A DNA stretch of 64,000 nucleotides from an uncultured Verrucomicrobiota bacterium. Lineage in GTDB: Bacteria > Verrucomicrobiota > Kiritimatiellia > SS1-B-03-39 > UBA6053. The translations under genes and the position numbers were made by a program. The stretch is taken from assembly GCA_937127435.1 (NCBI GenBank), contig CAKZLZ010000009.1, forward strand, positions 1-64,000, read 5' to 3'. Shown piece by piece: positions 26,898 through 35,424 of the stretch. The notes beneath the pieces are model-generated. The model made no database searches and had not been told where the DNA came from. It saw only the letters and a program-made list of their open reading frames with translations. Positions within the stretch are counted from its first letter, which is position 1. The number at the start of each line of letters is the position of its first letter.

Positions 26898-27967
26898 AAA
26901 AGCAACGTCTCCTGCACAATTATAAGTTAAAAGCCATGTCCTTGGTTTTGGCAGTGCTTTCCTGGTTGATTGTGAAGCAAATCACCAACAATGATATTCT
27001 GGTGAGCAATGTCCCGGTGAATTTCACCCTGCCGGATGGCTGGGCGATCCGCGATAAAGACTTTAGTGAAGTTCAGGTCCGCTTTCTGGGGACCAGTAAA
27101 GATTTAGCCAGTTTGGACCGGCATTCCGTCGAGGTGAATATCGATTTGCGGAAAGAGGATTATGAACCGATAAAAATCATTCAAATTCTGCCGAAACATG
27201 TGACAGTGGCCGGAGGGAATATCCGGATATCCGCAATTCAACCCGAGAGAATTGAAGTTCAACTCGGGCGGGAAGGGCGAAAAGAATTGTTGGTCAGAGT
27301 CAACGAAATCGGTCAACCTCCTGAAGGAATTAAGGTGGAGGCGGTGGAGGTGGAGCCTTCGTTGGCCACCTTGGTGGGGGCGGCTGATTTGTTGGCAGGC
27401 GTCAATGGCTTGCAGACCGCAGCTTTGAATCTTTCCGAGAAGAGTCAGAGTTTCGAACAAAAATTGGATATATTGCTTCCCACTTCTGAATGGGTGGGTC
27501 GGGTGGAGCCTGCACGTGTTTTGGTAAAGGTGACGCTGGCCGGACAAACCGTTGAGCAAAAGTTTTCCGAAATTCCGTTGATGCTGACCCACCCTGCAGG
27601 TCAGGAATCTCCATTGAGGCAAGTGGTGGAACCCCGGCAAGTGGATGTTTTTCTTAAAGGCAGCCCGCAATTATTGGATTCACTGGATCCCCGCCGTATC
27701 CAAGCATTCGTTTCCGCAGACCCTTTGGGGAAAAGCGGTAAAAATGAAAGAAAGGTTCTGGTGTTGGTTCCGGCGGGTATAGAGGTTTTGGCTACCCAGC
27801 CTGAAGTTGTAAATGTGCGTATCCTGCCTCCGCCCACCCCAACCCCGATGCCGACTGCGACACCTGTCCCTCAACCGACTGCGACGCCGGTTCCTCCTCC
27901 GGCTCCCACAGCTACTCCCACAGCTGCCCCCGAGACGGCCCCGGCTCCATCCGATCCTGAAAAATGA
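26894..27967 (+). CDS. cdaR: CdaR-like YbbR-domain protein
   Basis: This 357-residue protein has one N-terminal membrane helix (about 13-30, LVLAVLSWLIV) followed by three YbbR-type extracytoplasmic domains. Each contains the NVPVNFTLPDGW or IPLMLTH type of strand pattern. CdaR binds CdaA and modulates cyclic di-AMP synthesis. The final 45 residues are a run of Pro-Thr-Ala repeats, low complexity and probably a flexible or wall-spanning tail. ATGA overlaps connect it to cdaA upstream and to the TPR gene downstream, indicating one transcription unit. Confidence 0.92.
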   Translation: MKKQRLLHNYKLKAMSLVLAVLSWLIVKQITNNDILVSNVPVNFTLPDGWAIRDKDFSEVQVRFLGTSKDLASLDRHSVEVNIDLRKEDYEPIKIIQILPKHVTVAGGNIRISAIQPERIEVQLGREGRKELLVRVNEIGQPPEGIKVEAVEVEPSLATLVGAADLLAGVNGLQTAALNLSEKSQSFEQKLDILLPTSEWVGRVEPARVLVKVTLAGQTVEQKFSEIPLMLTHPAGQESPLRQVVEPRQVDVFLKGSPQLLDSLDPRRIQAFVSADPLGKSGKNERKVLVLVPAGIEVLATQPEVVNVRILPPPTPTPMPTATPVPQPTATPVPPPAPTATPTAAPETAPAPSDPEK

Positions 27968-28722
27968 CCCTTCTTCGTGTTATGAAATATTCTCTATCCC
28001 TACTTGCATTGTTTGTTGTCAGTCACTTGCAGGCGCAACAGGCCCCGACCAGTTTAATTGCCCAGGTGCCTTATGTCGAAGAGTTGAAAGGTAAAGCACC
28101 GGTTGCGCTGTTGAATGTACCTGAGATCCTGCAATCGCTGGAGCCGTTGCCGGATTTTGAAATCCCCCAGCAGCTCCCGAATGAATTTATTCTTACCGAT
28201 CTGGGCCGGCATTTGATGCAAAAGTCCCGGGAAGCAAATGAGTATTTGTTAGAAGGGCAGCCTGAAAAAGCGGTCATGATTTTTACGGAAACTTTGGAGA
28301 AATGGCCCAATGAATTGGGAATTCGGGTGGCACTGGCTGACTCCCTGTATGCCATGGGGAGCCATCAGGCGGCGATTCGGGAATATCAGGCGGTTCTGGA
28401 GAAAGTGCCTTTGCATTTTCAGTGTCTGAACAATTTGGCCTGGTTGTATGCCACCACGAACGAACCCGGGTTGAGGGATCTGGAAAGTGCCGCCCGTTTG
28501 GCTGAAGTTGCGAAAGTGGTTCAACCCCGCAGTCACCACCTTTGGAGTACCCTTTCCCAGATTCATTTTGAGAATGGGGATTATGCGGAAGCCGAGCAGG
28601 CCATTGGCAATGCGTTGCTTATCGTTCAGCAAATGCAGGTAAACCTTGAGGTGGTTGTCAGCTATCTCATTCAACGTGACCGCTGCACTTTGGCGCTGCA
28701 GGCTACTTCATTATTAGACTGA
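27964..28722 (+). CDS. exported TPR protein
   Basis: This 252-residue protein has a signal peptide (ALFVVSHLQAQQ, cleavage near residue 26); an alternative ATG at 27982 gives a shorter n-region. Residues 85-250 contain about four tetratricopeptide repeats (for example LEGQPEKAVMIFTETLEKWP and the AVLEKVPLHFQCLNNLAWLY element). TPRs mediate protein contacts. No catalytic motif is visible. It overlaps cdaR by four bases and the metallo-hydrolase by one base, so it belongs to the same operon. Its role there is unknown; an envelope scaffold is the simplest guess. Confidence 0.8.
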   Translation: MTLLRVMKYSLSLLALFVVSHLQAQQAPTSLIAQVPYVEELKGKAPVALLNVPEILQSLEPLPDFEIPQQLPNEFILTDLGRHLMQKSREANEYLLEGQPEKAVMIFTETLEKWPNELGIRVALADSLYAMGSHQAAIREYQAVLEKVPLHFQCLNNLAWLYATTNEPGLRDLESAARLAEVAKVVQPRSHHLWSTLSQIHFENGDYAEAEQAIGNALLIVQQMQVNLEVVVSYLIQRDRCTLALQATSLLD

Positions 28723-29492
28723 TGAATCTTCGGTTTCTGGGAACAGGATGGTCACACGGGGTGCCTACTCTGGGTTGTGACTGTCCGGTTTGCAGGGGTG
28801 GGGATCCAAAAAACTGCAGGTGCCGATCCAGTATTACTCTCCGGGATGACCAGGTTTCCGTGGTGGTGGATGTGGGACCTGATTTCCGGTTTCAGGCGTT
28901 GCGCGCGGAATTAAAACGCATTGATGCGGTGTTTATTACCCATCAACATGCCGACCACGTGATGGGTTTGGACGATGTGAGGCGTTTCAGTTGGATGCAG
29001 GGGGAAGCATTACCGATATGGGGGGAAGCGTCGGTTTTGGATCGGCTGGCGGAGTTATACCCCTATGTCACGCAAAAAAGAAAACCGGGAACGGCCGTTC
29101 CCCTTTTGAAATTCTGTGACTGGCTCTCGCCAGTGAAATTGGGCAGCATGACGTTTACATCTTTTCAGGTTCCGCACGGAAATATTCCCTGTGTGGGCAT
29201 AAGAATTGATGGCGAAGCGGGCAGCTTCGGATATGTACCGGACTGTTCGGGGCTTCCTGAGGCGGCGCTTTCGGTTTTGGAGGGGGTGGATGTGATGATT
29301 CTGAATGCCTTACGAATCGAGCCGCATCCTTCGCATCTGAGCCTGGCACAAAGTCTGGAATGGCTGGAGAGGGTCGGGGCTCCTCAATCCTATTTAACCC
29401 ACATGGGCTGCCCGATTGATTACAATGTGCACAATGCCAAGCTGCCTCCGGGGGTGGAAATGGCCTGGGATGGATTAGAGCTTACGATTTAA
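28722..29492 (+). CDS. PhnP-like MBL-fold metallo-hydrolase
   Basis: This 256-residue cytoplasmic protein of the metallo-beta-lactamase superfamily has the metal-binding motif HQHADH (residues 74-79) and further His/Asp ligands in VPDCSG and YLTHMG. A cysteine cluster C19, C21, C24, C32 and C34 near the N-terminus matches the structural zinc site seen in PhnP-type phosphodiesterases. Relatives hydrolyse cyclic phosphodiesters such as phosphoribosyl 1,2-cyclic phosphate. No phn genes are present here, so the substrate is open. Because it ends an operon with the cyclic di-AMP synthase, nucleotide phosphodiester cleavage is a reasonable but unproven thought. Its ATG shares one base with the preceding stop. 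Confidence 0.85.
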   Translation: MNLRFLGTGWSHGVPTLGCDCPVCRGGDPKNCRCRSSITLRDDQVSVVVDVGPDFRFQALRAELKRIDAVFITHQHADHVMGLDDVRRFSWMQGEALPIWGEASVLDRLAELYPYVTQKRKPGTAVPLLKFCDWLSPVKLGSMTFTSFQVPHGNIPCVGIRIDGEAGSFGYVPDCSGLPEAALSVLEGVDVMILNALRIEPHPSHLSLAQSLEWLERVGAPQSYLTHMGCPIDYNVHNAKLPPGVEMAWDGLELTI

Positions 29493-29530
29493 AGGGGAGC
29501 TTCGAGCCACGCCTGCGTTGTGGCCTTCGG

Positions 29531-29613
29531 CATTGAACGCTCAACGTCCAACGCCGAACGTCCAACCTTGAATAATCCCAAACCGTTGAACGTTGGGTGT
29601 TGAACGTTCGAGT
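29531..29613. repeat. imperfect inverted repeat made of AACG-rich units
   Basis: Between the convergent metallo-hydrolase and rplT genes, two arms (about 29533-29562 and 29584-29613) are built from repeated GAACG/CAACG words and are imperfect inverse complements. The unit resembles intergenic GAACGTTCAACG-type repeats. It may be a REP-like element. The matching words also allow hairpins in RNA from either strand. Confidence 0.6.
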
Positions 29614-29651
29614 AATTTAACCCCTTTGAATATATGCGATATCGGTTTTAC

Positions 29652-29680
29652 AAAAAAAACACCCTGCCGAAGCAGGGTGT
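29652..29680 (-). terminator. Rho-independent terminator of rpmI-rplT
   Basis: Read leftward, ACACCCTGC pairs with GCAGGGTGT across a TTCG tetraloop (arms 29659-29667 and 29672-29680), followed by eight T residues. A nine-base-pair C(UUCG)G hairpin plus U-run is a textbook terminator, 25 bases after the rplT stop. Confidence 0.95.
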
Positions 29681-29705
29681 GAAAGAAACCATAACTTTGA
29701 GAGAT

Positions 29706-30062
29706 TTAGTTAAGTGCCGCTTTGGCCTGGTTAACGATGCCTTCAAATCCGGCTGGATCGTGAATGGCGATTTCTGACAGCATTTTACGGTTCAATTCAA
29801 TTCCGGCTTTGTTCAAACCGTTCATGAAAGTGCTGTAGTTCAGGTCGAATGGTTTAACCGCTGCAGAAATACGGGCAATCCACAGACGGCGGAAATCCCG
29901 TTTGCGGGTCCGGCGGTGGTCAGTGGCCATACATTCGGCGCGGTCAACCGCTTCAGTAGCGGTACGAAAAAGTTTGCTGCGTCCACCGCGGAAACCGCGG
30001 GCCTTTTTCAGGCGGTTGCTGCGGCGTTTACGGGAAGCGGGGGCATTGGTAGAGCGTGGCAT
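29706..30062 (-). CDS. rplT: 50S ribosomal protein L20
   Basis: This 118-residue basic protein is the normal length for L20. The N-terminus is [24 protein letters not shown], followed by the conserved [13 protein letters not shown] and [19 protein letters not shown] segments (here [15 protein letters not shown]), and the C-terminal NRKMLSEIA region is present. L20 binds 23S rRNA early in large-subunit assembly and in some bacteria represses its own operon. It lies 26 bases after rpmI and is followed by a strong terminator. GGAGAAAC just before the ATG is a good ribosome-binding site. Confidence 0.98.
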   Translation of the reverse strand: MPRSTNAPASRKRRSNRLKKARGFRGGRSKLFRTATEAVDRAECMATDHRRTRKRDFRRLWIARISAAVKPFDLNYSTFMNGLNKAGIELNRKMLSEIAIHDPAGFEGIVNQAKAALN

Positions 30063-30088
30063 GAGAGTTTCTCCTTAAAAAAATAAAA

Positions 30089-30277
30089 TCAAATGGATGT
30101 ATAACGTTTTGCGTCGCCGTCAAACATGACCTTGTCTTGATTAAGGTTCCGTTTGCGTTTGCGGGATTTGCTGGTCAACAAGTGGCGTCCACCGGGTGAG
30201 CGGAACACGAGTTTGCCCGTGCCGGTTCTTTTGAATTTTTTAGCGACGGATTTTCTGGTTTTTGCTGATTTAGCCAT
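30089..30277 (-). CDS. rpmI: 50S ribosomal protein L35
   Basis: This 62-residue basic protein starts at MAKSAKTRKSVAKKF; the reading frame is open 48 bases further upstream, but this ATG gives the normal L35 start and length. The pattern KSRKRKRNL and the C-terminal KRYTSI fit the family. It is co-transcribed with rplT. infC, the usual first gene of this operon, is not upstream. Instead a transposase gene lies divergent from it, so translation factor IF-3 must be encoded elsewhere. The 212-base upstream region should hold the promoter, but I see no clear boxes. Confidence 0.95.
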   Translation of the reverse strand: MAKSAKTRKSVAKKFKRTGTGKLVFRSPGGRHLLTSKSRKRKRNLNQDKVMFDGDAKRYTSI

Positions 30278-30489
30278 GACGAAAAGGGTTAGGTTGTTAA
30301 AATAGGTGTCCTTTATCTGGGACAAGGGCGGGAATCTATACGGACTTCCTTGTCAGCTGTCCAGTTTTTTTATGGGAAAAGTGATACGGAAAGTGTTTCG
30401 CATCCATTCAGCTTCAGAACTCATAATGCAACAGGTGAAATATACTGGATAATACTTGATTTTATTGGGCTGTCTGGATAGCTTGGGGT

Positions 30490-31695
30490 ATGAAATCGGA
30501 TGGAAAATTCCAGAAAGGGCGGTCGATTCGGCATTGGGAGTCGATGGGAACGGTGTGGGCGGGTGCAGGGGTGAAGCGGAAGCGGGGATTGAGAATATTG
30601 CCGAAAGGGAGAGGCTTTTTTGTGCATGTGACCAGTCGCACGGTGGGGCAAGTGTTCTTGTTTGGTGAGGTGGAGAAGCGGGTGTTTGTTAAAATGATGA
30701 GGCAATGGGCTGATTTTTCGGGGCTCTCGGTGATTACGCATTGTTTGATGGATAATCATTTTCATATGATGTTGTGGGTGCCGGCCAGGGTGGAGATAGA
30801 TCATAGGGGTATTTTGGAGAGTTTGGAGCGTGTATGGCCGGAGGAGAAGGTGGTGGCCTGGGAGAAGTATTATCAGGCCCAGGGAGCGGATACTCGTGCA
30901 TCGATGGATGCCGTGGTGGTGGAGCGGATGGCTGATTTGCCCGAGTTTATGCGGGTTTTGAAGCAGTCTTTTACCTGTTGGTATAATCGGACACATGGCC
31001 GGAAGGGGGTGTTGTGGGATATGCGGTATCGATCGGTGGTGGTGGAGGATTCACCATTGGCGCTGATGTCGGTCGCGTCATATATTGATCTGAATCCTTT
31101 GCGGGCGGGGATGGTGGAAAATCCTTTGGAGTATGCCTGGAGCGGATATGGTGCGGCAATGGGGGGGGATAAACATGCCCGTCGGGGTTTGAACGTATTG
31201 GTTCACTTGGCGCGGGGGTTTTTACCTCAGGCTGCGTTACGGGTCCGAAAAAGGCAACTGGCGTCCAATATGTCGGATTGGCGGGAAATCGCTCAGGAAA
31301 TGTCGGCGGAGCAGTCGCAGCGGGCGGGGCCGCGAAATTGGAAAGAGGTGCAGGCGGCTTACCGGATTTGGTTGGTAAACAAGGGGGAGTCGAAGCTGAC
31401 GGTTGTGGATGCTAAAGAGAAGTTTCGACAGCGAAAAGGCTTAGATCCGGTGCAGGTGATTGCGGAATATGAGAAATGGGGAACGGTTCCTCTCCGGGAG
31501 CGGTTGTTGGTGCGAAAGCGGGCGTACTCCCGAGGGGTGGCGTTGGGGAGATCGGAGTTTCTAGAAGAGTTGATGCGGGAGTATCGGAGTTGTTTTGGAC
31601 CGAAGCGGAAAAAAGCCGCCAGACGGGTGAAGGGCTTGGCGGGGGATTGCATGTGTTTGCGTCAGGTCGAGGATGACGAACCGAATGGGCATTGA
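30490..31695 (+). CDS. REP-associated tyrosine transposase (RAYT, Y1/HUH family)
   Basis: This 401-residue member of the IS200-like Y1 transposase superfamily has the HUH motif as His90-Phe-His92 (MDNHFHMMLW). The catalytic Tyr is probably Y165 in FTCWYNRTHGRKGVLWDMRYRS, with the PLRAGMV segment following. RAYTs are domesticated transposases that mobilise or maintain REP palindromes rather than themselves. The C-terminal 170 residues are basic and longer than in E. coli RAYT. The gene has no terminal repeats of its own. Its coding strand is very G-rich (runs such as GGGGGG), unlike neighbouring genes, which hints at separate origin. REP-like inverted repeats lie 4 and 10 kb away. Confidence 0.88.
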   Translation: MKSDGKFQKGRSIRHWESMGTVWAGAGVKRKRGLRILPKGRGFFVHVTSRTVGQVFLFGEVEKRVFVKMMRQWADFSGLSVITHCLMDNHFHMMLWVPARVEIDHRGILESLERVWPEEKVVAWEKYYQAQGADTRASMDAVVVERMADLPEFMRVLKQSFTCWYNRTHGRKGVLWDMRYRSVVVEDSPLALMSVASYIDLNPLRAGMVENPLEYAWSGYGAAMGGDKHARRGLNVLVHLARGFLPQAALRVRKRQLASNMSDWREIAQEMSAEQSQRAGPRNWKEVQAAYRIWLVNKGESKLTVVDAKEKFRQRKGLDPVQVIAEYEKWGTVPLRERLLVRKRAYSRGVALGRSEFLEELMREYRSCFGPKRKKAARRVKGLAGDCMCLRQVEDDEPNGH

Positions 31696-31742
31696 TTTGG
31701 AGGGGAAGAGCGCGTATGTATGGCGTCAATAGGATATCATTT

Positions 31743-32432
31743 ATGACAGAGATTGCAGAAAATTTAGAAAGAGTTCAGGCACGCCTGGCAAAAGCTTGCG
31801 AGGCGTGTGGCCGTGAGGCCGCAGACGTGGAACTGATGGCCGTGAGCAAAAAGAAAGATGTGGATACGGTGCGGGAAGTGGTTCAGGCCGGACAGCTGTT
31901 ACTTGGAGAGAACCGGATTCAGGAAGTGCTGATCAAACAACCTGAACTTCCTTCTGCTATCCGCTGGCATTTGATCGGCCATTTACAGTCCAATAAGGTG
32001 AAACATGCCATTCATTGCCGCTTTGAGTGTATTCACTCCGTGGACTCGGTAAAATTGATGCATGCTCTCAATAAAGAAGCGGGTGAGCAGGGAATCGTGC
32101 AAAATATTTTGTTACAAGTGAACGTGAGCGGTGAGGGCAGTAAGTTTGGAATAGCGCCGGATGAATTGTTTCCGCTTCTGGAGGAGGCGGCCGGATGTAT
32201 GCACTTGAATGTAGAAGGGTTGATGACCATCCCTCCCGTTTCGGAAAATCCTGAAAAAGCCGGACCCTATTTTAAACAGTTGCGGGAACTGCGGGACCAA
32301 GCGGCTCTGGAAACGGGTTTCGCCTTAGAATCTTTATCCATGGGTATGTCCCATGACATGGAAGTGGCGATCAGGGAAGGGGCCACCATGGTCCGCGTGG
32401 GAACAGATATATTTGGAGCCCGCGCTAAATAA
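31743..32432 (+). CDS. yggS: YggS-type pyridoxal phosphate homeostasis protein
   Basis: This 229-residue alanine-racemase-fold protein without racemase activity binds PLP. The PLP lysine is in MAVSKKK (Lys36 by alignment with VSKxK), followed by GENRIQE, HLIGHLQSNK, VNVSGEGSKFG and SMGMSHDMEVAI, all typical family blocks. The frame is open upstream, but the ATG at 31743 preceded by AGGAT gives the standard start. YggS keeps free PLP and related vitamers balanced and affects amino-acid metabolism. It is often next to proC, and here proC lies about 2.2 kb downstream, separated by an ABC exporter on the opposite strand. Confidence 0.95.
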   Translation: MTEIAENLERVQARLAKACEACGREAADVELMAVSKKKDVDTVREVVQAGQLLLGENRIQEVLIKQPELPSAIRWHLIGHLQSNKVKHAIHCRFECIHSVDSVKLMHALNKEAGEQGIVQNILLQVNVSGEGSKFGIAPDELFPLLEEAAGCMHLNVEGLMTIPPVSENPEKAGPYFKQLRELRDQAALETGFALESLSMGMSHDMEVAIREGATMVRVGTDIFGARAK

Positions 32433-32451
32433 ATTGGATTTGATCTGACGG

Positions 32452-34374
32452 TCAGGGTGCCTTTTCTGCATCCAGAACGTGGCGGAACTGTTGCTCAAAC
32501 AGGGTGTTGTAGAGCCCTTCGCGGCTGACGAGTTCTTCGTGACGGCCGGTATCGACGATGTGTCCGCCCTCCATGACCAGGATGGTGTCGGCGCTGAGGA
32601 TGGTGGAGAGTCGATGGGCGATCACCAGCGAGGTTCTGCCCTTCAACAGGGTTTCCAGTGCGTTTTGGATGAGGTATTCGCTGGTGGCATCCAGACTGCT
32701 GGTGGCTTCATCCAGTATAAGAATAGCCGGATCTTTTAAGAGGGCACGGGCAATGGAAACGCGCTGCTTCTCTCCGCCGGAAAGCCTGAATCCGCGCTCG
32801 CCGACCAGGGTGTCGTATCCGTCGGGGAGCCCGGTAATGAAATCATGAATGTTTGCCGCCCTGCAGGCTTCTATCATTTCGGCTTCGCTGGCGTCGGGCC
32901 GGGCATAAAGCAAGTTCGTCCGCAAGGTGTCGTGAAAGAGAAAAGTTTCCTGGGTGACCATGCCGATGTGGCTGCGTACTTCATCCTGATCGAGTTCTCT
33001 AAGATCGTGCCCATCCAGGGTGATCCGTCCTTGGTTCGGATCGTAAAAGCGGGGAAGTAAATAGGTAATGGTGCTTTTGCCTGCTCCGCTGAGTCCCACG
33101 AGGGCCACGCGTTGGCCGGGGAGAATTTCGAAACTGACATCCTGCAGGGCGGGCCGGATCACCGGGGTGTCCGGGTCTTGCGGTGCATCCGTTCCGGACC
33201 GCGCAGGGTCGGCGGTGGGATAACTGAAGCTGACCCGGTCAAACTCTACATGTCCTTTGGTTTCCGGCAGAGGAAGGGGCTGTGCGGGATTTTGCTGGTC
33301 GGGGGAGATATCCAGATAGTCAAAAATTCGGTCAAATACCGCAAACGCCCCCTGAATATCCACATAGACCGTGGCCAGTTGCATTAAGGGTCTATAGAGT
33401 AAAGTTAATAGGGCCGCAAAGGCGATGAGTTGTCCGACCGATAATCCCCCCTTCATCACCTGCAGTCCGCCGTACCAAAAAATCAGGGCCGGACCCAGTG
33501 CGCTGAACACGCTGAGGATCATAAACAGCCAGCGCCCCACAATGGTTTGCCTGACATGTAATTCCGAGACCTTGGCACTGTGTTCGGAGAAGATGACTGC
33601 ATCGGCCTTCCGTTGACCGAACACCTGCATCAGCAGCACTCCGGCGGTGTGGAGGCGTTCGCCCATAAATCCCAAAAGCTCGGCGTGGGTTTCCTGGGTT
33701 TGGGTGGAAAGGCGCCGGCGGATGCGTCCTACATATTTAGAGGGAATATAAAAGGCGGGGACCACGGCAACCGCCAGCAGGGTCAACTTCCAGTTCATCG
33801 AAAAAAGAGCGAAAGAGGTGGCGGTGAGAGTCGCCACATTGCTGAGTATGCCCACCAGGGTTCCGGTGGCGACACCCTGGGCGGCGTTGACATCGTTGTT
33901 GATCCGGGAGATGATTTCTCCCGAGCGGTTGGACATAAAAAAATGCAGGGACATGGTCTGCAAGTGTTGGTAGAGTTCGAGGCGAAGGTCGTAAAGAATG
34001 CCCTGTCCCACTTTTGCGGTCGTGGTTTGTTGGAGTACGCCGATCAGGCCGGTGGTTACGGCCAACCCGACCATGGCCAGACAGAGCCATAACAGAAGAT
34101 CCGCCCGCTGTTGTGGAAGGGCCACGTCTACAATTCCCGCAACACAAAAGGGGGGCAGCACGGCCAGACTGGCGGACAGAATGATGCAGGCCACTACAAT
34201 CAGCCATTTGACCCAGTACGGTTTAAAATATGCGACAATACGCCGGAAAGTGTCCCGGTCGATACGGGTGGGGGGCGCGCTGTCGTCTTTACCAAACTGC
34301 CGGTGAAGTCCGAAGGTCCGCGGAATCCCTCCCACTGTGCCCATGGGATTTCGCAATCCGCCACCCATCCTCAT
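32452..34374 (-). CDS. MsbA-like ABC exporter (fused permease and ATPase)
   Basis: This 640-residue half-transporter has six membrane helices in residues 50-345, with the coupling-helix pattern of type IV exporters. The nucleotide-binding domain has Walker A GLSGAGKST (427-435), Q-loop VTQETFLF, signature LSGGEKQR (531-538), Walker B ILILDEATS (551-559) and the H-loop AHRLST. An insertion of about 20 acidic and proline residues (386-407) sits just after the first strand of the ATPase domain. A Gly-rich cytoplasmic N-terminus precedes the first helix. It would act as a homodimer on lipids, lipid A or drugs; the substrate is not evident. It converges on yggS, 19 bases away. Confidence 0.93.
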   Translation of the reverse strand: MRMGGGLRNPMGTVGGIPRTFGLHRQFGKDDSAPPTRIDRDTFRRIVAYFKPYWVKWLIVVACIILSASLAVLPPFCVAGIVDVALPQQRADLLLWLCLAMVGLAVTTGLIGVLQQTTTAKVGQGILYDLRLELYQHLQTMSLHFFMSNRSGEIISRINNDVNAAQGVATGTLVGILSNVATLTATSFALFSMNWKLTLLAVAVVPAFYIPSKYVGRIRRRLSTQTQETHAELLGFMGERLHTAGVLLMQVFGQRKADAVIFSEHSAKVSELHVRQTIVGRWLFMILSVFSALGPALIFWYGGLQVMKGGLSVGQLIAFAALLTLLYRPLMQLATVYVDIQGAFAVFDRIFDYLDISPDQQNPAQPLPLPETKGHVEFDRVSFSYPTADPARSGTDAPQDPDTPVIRPALQDVSFEILPGQRVALVGLSGAGKSTITYLLPRFYDPNQGRITLDGHDLRELDQDEVRSHIGMVTQETFLFHDTLRTNLLYARPDASEAEMIEACRAANIHDFITGLPDGYDTLVGERGFRLSGGEKQRVSIARALLKDPAILILDEATSSLDATSEYLIQNALETLLKGRTSLVIAHRLSTILSADTILVMEGGHIVDTGRHEELVSREGLYNTLFEQQFRHVLDAEKAP

Positions 34375-34612
34375 TGTCCTCTCCCCGTTTGCCGGAGCCT
34401 ATAACTGGTGGAGAAGTTTTGAGTGGTCATACGGATTACCTAAGCTTCGTACCCGTAAGCTGTCAAGCATCGCGCTAAAACCGATCGTTTTATAAAAATC
34501 TGATTTTCGTTTTCTTTTTTGTGCATGGGCATGACAGATGATATGGAAGATGAACCAGATCAAGGTGTCCGCAAGTTGTGGACGGGAATGTTCTGAAACG
34601 AGGAAATATAAT

Positions 34613-35419
34613 ATGTCAAAAAAAACAGTCTTTATAGGTGGCGGAAATATGGCCGAAGCTTTGCTCAGCGGTATGCTTTCGGCCGGGGTGGTGGAAGCGG
34701 ATGCGGTGGTGGTCACGGATATCCGTGAAGAACGTTTGTCTGAACTCCGTGAAGCATACGGTATTCAAACCTCGACGAATAATACGGAAGCGGTGGCCGG
34801 GGCGACTGAGATCTGGCTTTGCGTAAAGCCTCAACAGATGGCGGACGTGCTTTCTCCCCTCAAAGGACTGGCAGATTCGGCCCGTTGGGTAAGTATTGCG
34901 GCCGGGGTGACCGCTTCGACTTTGGAAGCCGCTTTAGGCGGGGAAGTGCGGGTGGTGCGGGTGATGCCGAATACGCCTGCCTTGGTGAAATGCGGCGTCG
35001 CAGGCGTGGCGGCGGGAAGCCGTGCGAATGCTGAAGATGTACAGTCGGTCAAAACCGCTTTAGAGTGTGTGGGCAAAGCGGTGGTGGTGGAAGAGCCGGA
35101 TCTGCATGCGGTGACCGCCCTGTCCGGAAGCGGGCCGGCTTACGTTTTTTATCTGATTGAATCCATGATGGCGGCAGGAGAAAAAATGGGGATGGACCCT
35201 GAAGTGTCCAGAGAGCTGGTGCTTCAAACTGTGATCGGCGCGGGAAAACTCATGGAAGAAACCGGATTGGCTGCGGATGAATTGCGGAACCGGGTAACCT
35301 CGAAAGGGGGCACGACTTTTGCCGCAACGGAATGTTTTGATGCCATGGGTGTGGGGGCCGGGCTTACTGCGGGCACGCTGGCAGCGGCCGCCCGTTCTAA
35401 GGAGCTGGCGGGGGAGTGA
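34613..35419 (+). CDS. proC: pyrroline-5-carboxylate reductase
   Basis: This 268-residue enzyme performs the last step of proline synthesis, reducing pyrroline-5-carboxylate with NAD(P)H. The Rossmann loop FIGGGNMAEALLSG begins at residue 7. VMPNTPALV, ALSGSGPAYVF and the C-terminal TSKGGTT signature are all present. AGGAAA seven bases before the ATG at 34613 decides the start against an upstream in-frame codon. It is transcribed divergently from the ABC exporter. A REP-like inverted repeat begins five bases after its stop. Confidence 0.97.
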   Translation: MSKKTVFIGGGNMAEALLSGMLSAGVVEADAVVVTDIREERLSELREAYGIQTSTNNTEAVAGATEIWLCVKPQQMADVLSPLKGLADSARWVSIAAGVTASTLEAALGGEVRVVRVMPNTPALVKCGVAGVAAGSRANAEDVQSVKTALECVGKAVVVEEPDLHAVTALSGSGPAYVFYLIESMMAAGEKMGMDPEVSRELVLQTVIGAGKLMEETGLAADELRNRVTSKGGTTFAATECFDAMGVGAGLTAGTLAAAARSKELAGE

Positions 35420-35424
35420 ATCAC

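Noticed and set aside
27830..27960. Repetitive CCxACxCC stretch as a tandem repeat element
   Set aside because: It encodes the Pro-Thr-Ala tail of the CdaR-like protein and is explained by coding for a low-complexity linker.
29531..29613. CRISPR-like array
   Set aside because: Units are short, degenerate and inverted, without regular spacers or cas genes.
32479..34404. Several plus-strand frames opposite the ABC exporter
   Set aside because: The minus-strand protein has complete ABC motifs over its full length; the plus frames are fragmentary and unrecognisable.
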